This document shows positions 57,141-64,000 of a stretch of 64,000 bases of DNA, one piece after another. The number at the start of each line of letters is the position of its first letter. The stretch's first letter is position 1. The translations under genes and the position numbers were made by a program. The stretch comes from Sinomonas albida (lineage in GTDB: Bacteria; Actinomycetota; Actinomycetes; Actinomycetales; Micrococcaceae): positions 363,451 through 427,450 of the forward strand of contig NZ_SWDW01000001.1 of NCBI RefSeq assembly GCF_004919045.1, read 5' to 3'. Below the pieces are notes generated by a model. The model was not told where the DNA came from, made no database searches, and was given only the letters and a program-made list of their open reading frames with translations.

Positions 57141-57256
57141 GGATGGCTCGGATCAGTGATGCAGGCGTGCGTAGACACCCCCGCCGCCGAGAGCCTAGCG
57201 TTGACGAAGGAACCAGGGACCCGATGCTGAGTCCCCGCACGGCGGAAGGAGCCGAG

Positions 57257-58759
57257 ATGTCTGACGTTGCCACCACAGGATCTGTCACCCCCGAGCGCGA
57301 GGCGGAGCTGCTGGCCCGCGTTCCCACGGGCCTTCTCATCAACGGCGAGTGGCGCGACGCCACCGGCGGGAAGACGTTCGCGATCGAGGATCCCGCCACA
57401 GGGAGGTCCCTCCTCGAGATCGCGGACGCGACGAGCGAGGACGCTGTGGCCGCGCTCGACGCCGCCGACGCCGCTCAGGCCGCGTGGGCACGGACCGCTC
57501 CCCGCGAGCGGGGCGAGATCCTCCGCCGCGCCTTCGAGCTCGTGACCGCGCGGGCCGACGACTTCGCCCTCCTCATGACCCTCGAGATGGGCAAGCCGCT
57601 CGCCGAGTCGCGCGCCGAGGTCACGTACGGCGCCGAGTTCCTGCGCTGGTTCTCGGAGGAGGCCGTTCGCGACTACGGCCGCTACGTCACGACCCCGGAG
57701 GGCAAGAACAAGATTCTGGTCCAGCGGAAGCCGCTTGGCCCCTGCCTGCTCATCACCCCGTGGAATTTCCCGCTCGCGATGGCCACGCGCAAGATCGCCC
57801 CGGCCGTGGCTGCGGGCTGCACGATGATCGTCAAGCCGGCCAAGTTCACGCCGCTCACCACTCAGCTCTTCGCCGCCGTCATGCAGGAGGCCGGGCTGCC
57901 GGCCGGCGTGCTGAACGTCGTCTCCTCGTCCTCGGCCTCGGGCATCTCCGGCCCGCTCATGAAGGACCACCGCCTCCGCAAGATTTCGTTCACGGGCTCG
58001 ACCCCCGTGGGTCGCCGCCTCCTCGCGGACGCGTCCCAGAACATCCTCCGGACGTCGATGGAGCTCGGCGGCAACGCCCCGTTCATCGTGTTCGAGGACG
58101 CGGACCTGGACAAGGCCGTCGAGGGGGCCATGGCCGCCAAGATGCGCAACATGGGCGAGGCGTGCACGGCCGCGAACCGCTTCCTCGTGCAGGAATCGGT
58201 CGCTGAGGAGTTCACCGCCAAGTTCGCCGCGGCGATGGGCGCGCTCAAGCTGGGGCGCGGCACCGAGGCGGACTCCAAGGTCGGGCCACTCATCGACGGC
58301 GGCGCCCGCAAGGACGTCCACGCGCTCGTGACCGAAGCGGTCGGAGCTGGCGCGACGGTCGCCACCGGCGGCGGGCCCCTCGATGGCGACGGCTACTTCT
58401 ACGCGCCGACCGTCCTCGCGAACGTGCCGAACGACGCCGAGATCCTCAAGAACGAGATCTTCGGCCCCGTCGCCCCGATCACGACCTTCGCGACGGAGGA
58501 GGACGCCATCCGGCTCGCGAACGCGACCGAGTACGGCCTCGCCTCCTACCTCTACACCCGCGACTACGCGCGCATGTTCCGCGTCGCCGAGCAGATCGAG
58601 TACGGCATGGTCGGCTTCAACGCGGGCGTCATCTCCAACGCGGCCGCCCCGTTCGGCGGCGTCAAGCAGTCCGGCCTGGGCCGCGAGGGCGGCGCCGAGG
58701 GGATCGGGGAGTACACGACGACGCAGTACATCGGCATTGCGGATCCGTACGCTGGCTAA
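57257..58759 (+). CDS. NAD(P)-dependent succinate-semialdehyde dehydrogenase family protein
   Basis: 500 aa from the ATG at 57257, with GGAAGGAG upstream. Aldehyde dehydrogenase fold with PWNFPLAMATRKIAPA (168-183), FTGSTPVG, catalytic base Glu269 in MELGGNAPF and nucleophile Cys303 in GEACTAANRF; NEIFGPVAPI and FGGVKQSGLGREGG follow. Pattern fits GabD-type enzymes that oxidise succinate semialdehyde. The last codons (IADPYAG) and the sequence after the stop are repeated 66 bp downstream. Confidence 0.92.
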   Translation: MSDVATTGSVTPEREAELLARVPTGLLINGEWRDATGGKTFAIEDPATGRSLLEIADATSEDAVAALDAADAAQAAWARTAPRERGEILRRAFELVTARADDFALLMTLEMGKPLAESRAEVTYGAEFLRWFSEEAVRDYGRYVTTPEGKNKILVQRKPLGPCLLITPWNFPLAMATRKIAPAVAAGCTMIVKPAKFTPLTTQLFAAVMQEAGLPAGVLNVVSSSSASGISGPLMKDHRLRKISFTGSTPVGRRLLADASQNILRTSMELGGNAPFIVFEDADLDKAVEGAMAAKMRNMGEACTAANRFLVQESVAEEFTAKFAAAMGALKLGRGTEADSKVGPLIDGGARKDVHALVTEAVGAGATVATGGGPLDGDGYFYAPTVLANVPNDAEILKNEIFGPVAPITTFATEEDAIRLANATEYGLASYLYTRDYARMFRVAEQIEYGMVGFNAGVISNAAAPFGGVKQSGLGREGGAEGIGEYTTTQYIGIADPYAG

Positions 58760-58837
58760 CCAGCGCCGGTGACCCGCCACGGGCGGAGGGACAGCGACAG
58801 CATTGCGGATCCGTACCAAGGCTAATCAGCGCCGGTG
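58734..58837. repeat. Direct repeat of the 3' tail of the dehydrogenase gene
   Basis: 38 bases at 58734-58771 recur at 58800-58837 with four differences. The first copy encodes GIADPYAG plus stop; the second encodes SIADPYQG plus stop (58799-58825) with no gene in front of it. The repeat extends past both stop codons (CAGCGCCGGTG), so it is a DNA-level duplication or a relic of a second tandem dehydrogenase gene. Confidence 0.85.
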
Positions 58838-58840
58838 CGT

Positions 58841-61297
58841 TCAGCGCCGCCGTACCTCTCGGATCAGGCGCGTGATGCTGGCCCCTGCCGCCTTGGCGGC
58901 GGGGGCCAGCGGCGTCAGGAGCCGCCCGAACACACGGCGCAGCGCGCGGGATGCGGCGCCCTTGGACCGCTGTGCGGCGCGCCCCATCGCGTGGGTCGGG
59001 CGGGCAAAGGCCGACGGCGGGAGCGCGGCGATGCGGGCGCGAGTGAGCGCCGAGCTGCTCGCCTTTCCCGCGCGGGCGACCGCGTCCACCGCCTCGCGCG
59101 CGGCGGCGGGGTCGGTCTCGTAGCCGGGGCGCCCGTACTCGTACCGCTCGTACTCGCGCGTGAGGGTCGCGAGCGCCTGGGCGACGGCCCCGCCGTCGTC
59201 CGCCTCCCAGGTCTCGAGGCGACGCGCGTACGCCCGCGGGGTGTCCGAGGGGTGCGCGGGGACGCCGTGATCGAAGCCGAGCGCCTCGAGCTCCTCCCAC
59301 GCGCCGTCGATCCCGCGCGTGAGCCGTCGCCTCCGCTGCCCGGCGCGGACCGCGGCGGGGAGGATGAGCAGAACGACCAGCACGAGCGCGCCCACGGCGA
59401 TAGCGCCGATCGGCTCCCATTCCGCGTCGCTCGGAGCCGCGCTCGCGGTGGGATGCGGGGTCGCCGAGGGAACGGGGGCGGCGGGCCCCGCGCTTGCCTT
59501 GAGCCCGTCGTTGGGGTTCTCGAGGTTCGTGCTCGCCCCGGTGGGCGCGTCCGTCTGGGCATAGGCGGGGAGCACGCCGCGGGACGGGGTGGGTTCGAAC
59601 GGGATCCAGCCGAGTCCCTCGAAGTAGAGCTCGGGCCACGCGTGGGCGTCGCGCGCGTCGACCTCGTACTCGGGGAGGGAACCGACGCCCGCGACCGCGA
59701 TCGTCCCGCCCGTGGGGTGGCCCGGAGCGAAGCCCACGGCGATCCGGCTCGGGATGCCAACGAGCCTCGCCATGACCGCCATGGCGGCGGAGAAGTGGAT
59801 GCAGTAGCCGGACTTCTTCTCGAGGAATTTCTCGAGGACGTCCATGCCGGTTCCGTCGTAGCCGTCCTGGACGGGCGCCTGCTCCGAGTACGTGAACGTG
59901 CGGAGGTACGCCTGGATCGCGAGCGCCTTGGCGTACTGCGACGCCGCGCCTTTGGTGATGCTATCCGCCGTCGTCCGCACCAGGGCCGGCACGTCGCCTG
60001 GGATGCTCGAGGTCTCCCGCCCGATCCCGCGCGGCCCTGAGCGCGCGGCGTCGAGCTGCGCCGCGGTCACGTTCGGCATGACTGAGTGGACCAGGTAGCT
60101 CTGCTCGAGGCTGCCCCCGGGTTCGCCCTTGATGCTCAGGTTGAACGGGTCCCAGCCGAAACGCCCCTGGACTCCCGTCACCGAGGCGGGCGCGTACGGG
60201 ACGGGAAGGTAGGGGCTCGTGAAGTTCCCGGTCTGGATGACGGTCGTGGTCGTGGCGAGCGGGGCCGTCTGCGCGGTGTTCTGCGTGATCGAGTTGAGGG
60301 CGTAGTGGCGCTGGTCGTCGCGGTTGTCGGGGCCCCAGGTGCTGCCGTCGAACGAATCGACCGTGACGGTCTGGAGGTAGACGGACTGGGTCGAGTCGGT
60401 CGCGTAGTGGATGATTCCGAGGCCCTGGGCGCTGCGGAGGTCGCTTCCCAGGCTGATGAACGGGTTGAGGCCCACGTTCTGGCCGAAGTACTTGAGCCGC
60501 GAGCCTTCGGGGAAGCTTCCGCGATCGAACCCGGGGACCAGGGCCGGGACCACCAGTGCGCCCACGACGATCGCGGCGACGATGGCCACGACGCGGGACG
60601 GGGAGACGGCCGCGCCCGAACTCCGCGCGGCGCCGCCGGCACCGGACGCGGCCTCGGCGCGCGCGAGGGCCAGCGCCGCGAGGTACGCTGCGGCCGAGAT
60701 CGCGAAACCCCACGCGCCCGGTCCCGACGGCTTGAGCAGCGCTGGAACCACGAGGACGGAAAGCGGTGCGACGCCGGCGATGGCAGGCATGCGGCACGCG
60801 ACGCCAATCGCCTCGCCGATGAGGGCCGTGAGCCCGAGCGCGCCGGTCAGGAGCGCGACGACGCCTACGTTGGGTGCGGCGGGGACGGCCTCGAAGGAGA
60901 TCGTGTTCCACGCCTCGTCGAACGCCTCGCGGGCCGCCTCGATGGTCTGCGCCGTCGGGATGAAGCCCAGGACCGCGGTGTCGCGCAGGAAGATGAACGT
61001 CATCGAGAGCGCCCATACGACGAGCCCCGCGAGCGAGGGGACCACGACCGGGGCGCGCACGAGCCGGGCGGCGGCAGTGGCGGCCGAGGTCGCCAAGACG
61101 ACCACGAGCACGGGGTACAGCCAGGCCCACGAGCGGAGCACGCCGTCGTACGACAGCGACGCCCCGGCGACCGAGACCCCGAGGCAGAGGCCGAAGGCGG
61201 CGCGCCGCCACGGGAGCGGGCGGGCGGGCCAGCGCGGCCGCGGTCCGCTCGGCGGCGGCGTCGCCGGGCCCGGCCGGGTGGGGGCTTGCGTCACCAT
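58841..61297 (-). CDS. Transglutaminase-like membrane protein (TgpA type, DUF3488/DUF4129 architecture)
   Basis: 818 aa from the ATG at 61297 (GTG 61294 is equally possible); the start overlaps the DUF58 stop. Six or so N-terminal helices (to about 255) are followed by an extracytoplasmic transglutaminase core with Cys499 (KSGYCIHFSAAMA), His552 (DARDAHAWPE) and the acidic residue in GWIPFEPTP. A C-terminal helix (about 628-652) and a cytoplasmic helical domain (YARRLETWEADDG) end the protein. Third gene of moxR-DUF58-transglutaminase, a widely conserved set of unknown exact function. Confidence 0.88.
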   Translation of the reverse strand: MVTQAPTRPGPATPPPSGPRPRWPARPLPWRRAAFGLCLGVSVAGASLSYDGVLRSWAWLYPVLVVVLATSAATAAARLVRAPVVVPSLAGLVVWALSMTFIFLRDTAVLGFIPTAQTIEAAREAFDEAWNTISFEAVPAAPNVGVVALLTGALGLTALIGEAIGVACRMPAIAGVAPLSVLVVPALLKPSGPGAWGFAISAAAYLAALALARAEAASGAGGAARSSGAAVSPSRVVAIVAAIVVGALVVPALVPGFDRGSFPEGSRLKYFGQNVGLNPFISLGSDLRSAQGLGIIHYATDSTQSVYLQTVTVDSFDGSTWGPDNRDDQRHYALNSITQNTAQTAPLATTTTVIQTGNFTSPYLPVPYAPASVTGVQGRFGWDPFNLSIKGEPGGSLEQSYLVHSVMPNVTAAQLDAARSGPRGIGRETSSIPGDVPALVRTTADSITKGAASQYAKALAIQAYLRTFTYSEQAPVQDGYDGTGMDVLEKFLEKKSGYCIHFSAAMAVMARLVGIPSRIAVGFAPGHPTGGTIAVAGVGSLPEYEVDARDAHAWPELYFEGLGWIPFEPTPSRGVLPAYAQTDAPTGASTNLENPNDGLKASAGPAAPVPSATPHPTASAAPSDAEWEPIGAIAVGALVLVVLLILPAAVRAGQRRRRLTRGIDGAWEELEALGFDHGVPAHPSDTPRAYARRLETWEADDGGAVAQALATLTREYERYEYGRPGYETDPAAAREAVDAVARAGKASSSALTRARIAALPPSAFARPTHAMGRAAQRSKGAASRALRRVFGRLLTPLAPAAKAAGASITRLIREVRRR

Positions 61298-62646
61298 GAC
61301 TGCGTCCCGGCGGTGAGTGCGAGCCACGCGGCCTCGAGGCGGGTGTGCGCCGTCGCCTCGATCGCAAGCCAGCCCGCGGCGCGGAGCGTCTGGACGGCAC
61401 CGCGGCAGGCGCCCGGATGATCCGTGACCACGAGCGCGAGCGCGCGCTCCGCAGAAGCCGCGGCGGGCGCGAGGATGCGCGCGTCCTGGGCGGTCGTGCG
61501 CCCGAGGATCGCCACGAGCGGGCCACGCTGCCGGTGCGCCTCGATGCGGTCGAGCAGCAGGTCCCCGAAGCCCTCGTCCGGGTGCGGTGCGAGCGCCGCC
61601 GTCCCGTTCTCCCCGCCGCGCGGGAGGATGGCGGCGAGTCCCTCGGCGACCTGCGCGAGGCCCTCGCGACCCGAGAAGTCCGGCGCATCGGGGACGGACG
61701 ACGACGGCGAGTGGGACAGCGCGAGGGCTCCGTCCGCGTCGAGGAGGCGGAGAGTGTAGTCGAGCTCGGCGAGGTGCGCCGCGACGGACATCGTGGCCGT
61801 GACGGCCCACTCGAACTCGGGCGAGCCCGGCGCCCATTCGCCGGGGGGAGCGGGGCGGCCGGTCGCCGCGGGGAACGCGTCGCGTCGGAGGTCGAGCACG
61901 ATCGTGGCCTCGGGTGAGGTCGCCGACTCCTCCTGCCGCACCATGAGCTGCCCGTGGCGGGCCGTCGCGGCCCAGTGCACCCGGCGCATCGGATCGCCGT
62001 GGCGGTACTCGCGGGTCATGACGTCGTCCTCGGAAGGGTTCGCCTGCATGCGGGTGGCGATCACGCCGTCGATCCCGCGCAGCCCCGACAGGACGGACGC
62101 CGCGAGCGGCACGGCGGCCGGCGTGACGGTGAGCCGCGTTCCGTAGTCAATCCTCGTGCGCTGCTCAGCGAGTCCGAAGACGTCGGTCGAGCGCGCCTCG
62201 ACGGGCCCAAGCACGTATAGGCCGCGGTGGGCGCACGCAAGCTGGTAGCGGTAGCGGCTCACGCCGTCGGACCCGACGGTGTGCCCGGGATAGGCGAAGT
62301 CCGGGCCCTCGCCGAGTGACGCGGGGAGGTGCTCCGCCATCGAGAGCCGGCCCACGAGCACGCCCGTGTGGCCCACCGCGAGGCGGACCTCCGCGGTGCG
62401 GCCCGCCTCGACCACCGGCGGATCGCTCGCGCGGTCCACGGAGAGGCCGGGCCGGAAGAGCCGGTTCGCGAGCCACGCGACCCCCGGCACGAGGAGGAGG
62501 AAGACGGACAGGTGCAGGAGGTCGCGGCGGCCCATGAGCTGCGCCGCGATGAGCACCACGGCGCCGGTGCCCACGAATCCCCACCCCGCGGCCGTGAGCG
62601 AGCCCTGCCACGGCGCGCCGCGCCAGCGCGAAGTGGGGGACGCCAT
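61291..62646 (-). CDS. DUF58 domain protein
   Basis: 451 aa. Two N-terminal helices (about 15-60), then a beta-rich part with CAHRGLYVLGPVEARSTDVF and the DUF58 signature EYRHGDPMRRVHWAATARHG near residue 215, followed by a von Willebrand A-like region with IVLDLRRDAFP. Partner of MoxR ATPases; probably a membrane scaffold or maturation target. Five bases separate it from moxR. Confidence 0.9.
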   Translation of the reverse strand: MASPTSRWRGAPWQGSLTAAGWGFVGTGAVVLIAAQLMGRRDLLHLSVFLLLVPGVAWLANRLFRPGLSVDRASDPPVVEAGRTAEVRLAVGHTGVLVGRLSMAEHLPASLGEGPDFAYPGHTVGSDGVSRYRYQLACAHRGLYVLGPVEARSTDVFGLAEQRTRIDYGTRLTVTPAAVPLAASVLSGLRGIDGVIATRMQANPSEDDVMTREYRHGDPMRRVHWAATARHGQLMVRQEESATSPEATIVLDLRRDAFPAATGRPAPPGEWAPGSPEFEWAVTATMSVAAHLAELDYTLRLLDADGALALSHSPSSSVPDAPDFSGREGLAQVAEGLAAILPRGGENGTAALAPHPDEGFGDLLLDRIEAHRQRGPLVAILGRTTAQDARILAPAAASAERALALVVTDHPGACRGAVQTLRAAGWLAIEATAHTRLEAAWLALTAGTQSW

Positions 62647-62651
62647 GGGAC

Positions 62652-63689
62652 TCAGCCCTGTCTGCGGAGGCGGGCCGCGCCGTCGGACGGGAGCGGCACG
62701 GACGCGACGATCGCCTCGAGGATCCCGGCGGCCGTGAGCCCTGCGCTCGCGGCTCGCCGGTCCAGGATGAGCCGATGGGTGAGGACGGCCGGTGCCATCG
62801 CGGCAATGTCGTCGGGCAGCACGAAGTCGCGCCCGTCGAGCGCCGCGCGCGCCTTTGCCGCCCGCAGCAGTTGGAGCACTGCGCGCGGGCTCGAGCCGAG
62901 GCGGATCTTCTCGCTGGTCCGGGTGGCCCGGCCCAGCGCGACCGTGAACTCCTTGACCGGGTCGGAGACGAAGACGTCCTTGACCGTTTCGATCATCGCG
63001 AGCAGGTCCGATGCCTCGGCGACCGGCTCGACCGAGAGCAGCGGTGACTCCGACTGATGGCTCTCGAGCATCTCGATCTCGGCGGCCTCGTCCGGGTAGC
63101 CCATCGAGATGCGCGCCATGAAGCGGTCGCGCTGGGCCTCAGGGAGCGGGTAGGTGCCCTCCATCTCGATGGGGTTCTGGGTCGCGATCACCATGAACGG
63201 CTCGCTCAGGCCGTAGGAGGTGCCGTCGACCGTGACCTGGTGCTCCTCCATGCATTCGAGGAGAGCCGACTGCGTCTTGGCCGAGGCGCGGTTGATCTCG
63301 TCGCCGATCACGATGTTCGCGAAGACGGCGCCTGGGCGGAACTCGAACTGGCGCGTGGCCTGGTTGTAGATCGAGACGCCCGTGACGTCGCTGGGGAGCA
63401 GGTCCGGCGTGAACTGGATGCGGCTCACGGAGCAGTCGATGGTTCGCGCGAGGGTCTTGGCGAGCATGGTCTTGCCGACGCCGGGGACGTCCTCGACGAG
63501 GAGGTGGCCTTGGGCGAGGAGCACCGTGAGTGCCACGCGGGACGCCTCGGCCTTGCCGTCGATCACGCGGTCGACCGCGGCGAGGATCGATTCGCACGTC
63601 GCGCGGAACGACGTGGCCGGCAGGGGCTTGGGCGGCGGGCTCTGTCTCAGCGGCGTGAGAGCGGTCGCGCCAATGCGGTGCACATCCAT
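62652..63689 (-). CDS. MoxR family AAA+ ATPase
   Basis: 345 aa from the ATG at 63689 with GAGGGGG upstream. Walker A DVPGVGKTML (GVGKT 70-74), Walker B VIGDEIN (127-133), sensor 1 MVIATQNPIEMEGTYPLPEA and the R-finger segment QRDRFMARI are intact. MoxR proteins act as chaperones for metal insertion or complex assembly with DUF58/VWA partners. First gene of the operon; the 283 bases upstream (to 63972) hold no other supported gene. Confidence 0.95.
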   Translation of the reverse strand: MDVHRIGATALTPLRQSPPPKPLPATSFRATCESILAAVDRVIDGKAEASRVALTVLLAQGHLLVEDVPGVGKTMLAKTLARTIDCSVSRIQFTPDLLPSDVTGVSIYNQATRQFEFRPGAVFANIVIGDEINRASAKTQSALLECMEEHQVTVDGTSYGLSEPFMVIATQNPIEMEGTYPLPEAQRDRFMARISMGYPDEAAEIEMLESHQSESPLLSVEPVAEASDLLAMIETVKDVFVSDPVKEFTVALGRATRTSEKIRLGSSPRAVLQLLRAAKARAALDGRDFVLPDDIAAMAPAVLTHRLILDRRAASAGLTAAGILEAIVASVPLPSDGAARLRRQG

Positions 63690-63880
63690 GCGTCCCCCTC
63701 GGGGCCAGTGGAGGAGTGACCCGGAGGAGGCCTCTGTCAGATCCGGAGAGGAGACCTTCGTCACACCTTTTGCTCATTACGTTACCCGCAACCCGGACCC
63801 TGATGCGCCCCCGATCCTGTGACCGAACTGTGACCGGCCCGTGCTGTCTGTACCCGAGAGGGATTGGGGTGGGGTGTGAA

Positions 63881-64000
63881 GTCTCGGGACCTAATAGACA
63901 CTTCTGTCTCGGGACCTCGTAGACAGTGTGTCTCAGGACGTTGTAGACGCTTCGGGCCGTCTGATCGGGTGCATGAGTGTTCACGAACCTGATCTGCGGG
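63881..64000 (+). mobile_element. Probable left end of an insertion sequence with three direct repeats
   Basis: Three 20-bp direct repeats of the form GTCTCGGGACCTNNTAGACA begin at 63881, 63906 and 63930 (third copy GTCTCAGGACGTTGTAGACG), 24-25 bp apart. They precede an ATG at 63973 whose frame runs off the window. Tandem end repeats before a short-leader ORF are typical of IS481/IS3-like ends. The element is cut by the window edge, so identity is unproven. Confidence 0.5.
63973..64000 (+). CDS. Start of an unidentified ORF, possible transposase (3' truncated)
   Basis: ATG at 63973 followed by nine codons (MSVHEPDLR) to the window edge. Too short to classify. Its place directly after the repeat cluster suggests the transposase of the same element. 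Confidence 0.35.

Noticed and set aside
63881..63949. Three spaced repeats as a CRISPR array
   Set aside because: Spacers would be only 4-5 bases and copies differ; no cas genes nearby. An IS end fits better.

Overview
This is a high-GC actinobacterial chromosome segment, most likely from the Micrococcaceae (Sinomonas/Arthrobacter type). The evidence is the GC-rich third codon positions, frequent GTG starts, 4-bp ATGA/GTGA gene overlaps, mycothiol chemistry (mca), a WhiB regulator, actinobacterial families (DUF4307, DUF4245, DUF3499, DUF5719, TIGR03089) and blocks whose order I recall from Mycobacterium tuberculosis. The genus is inference; no rRNA or tRNA gene was seen.

Layout. 1-5.3 kb: branched-chain amino acid ABC transporter, with a truncated substrate-binding gene converging on livH-livM-livG-livF. 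5.6-6.5 kb: a Bax-inhibitor-1 type membrane protein. 6.6-10.8 kb: galactose block (DeoR regulator-galT-galK, divergent from an aldose 1-epimerase). 10.9-18.1 kb: ilvA, greA, DUF4307, mca, a small membrane protein, an AT-richer patch with one small gene, a broken YyaL/DUF255 gene and hemolysin III. 18.2-24.2 kb: a processive-type GT2 glycosyltransferase with a coupled 76-aa membrane protein, divergent from two c-di-GMP proteins whose active sites have decayed in complementary domains, then uppS. 24.3-28.6 kb: an unusual four-gene minus-strand operon (zinc-ribbon/PH-like membrane protein, VirD4-like ATPase, very acidic exported protein, zinc-ribbon/LppP-LprE membrane protein). This is the best candidate for an undescribed system. 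28.9-36.8 kb: phoH with a 34-codon upstream ORF overlapping it by 4 bp, a frameshifted small gene, an A24 peptidase, a Nudix hydrolase, fumC, a beta-carbonic anhydrase, DUF4245, glpX and a FemAB-like transferase.

36.9-52.6 kb: purK-purE-manA, a GtrA protein, TIGR03089, a WhiB2-like regulator, a large glycosyltransferase overlapping DUF5719, a zincin-fold protein without HExxH, DUF3499, a Trm112-like protein, ahcY, an L,D-transpeptidase and a DUF1461 protein. 52.6-58.8 kb: pmt-fadD, divergent rsmI, and a succinate-semialdehyde dehydrogenase whose 3' tail is duplicated just downstream. 58.8-63.7 kb: moxR-DUF58-transglutaminase operon. The right edge carries three 20-bp direct repeats and the first codons of an unknown ORF, resembling one end of an insertion sequence.

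Together the genes cover envelope building (uppS, pmt, glycosyltransferases, FemAB, manA, L,D-transpeptidase), central metabolism (fumC, glpX, purEK, ilvA, ahcY, gal genes) and signalling. The accessory insertions are the GT2/c-di-GMP block, the zinc-ribbon/ATPase operon, the 14.7-15.4 kb patch and the right edge.
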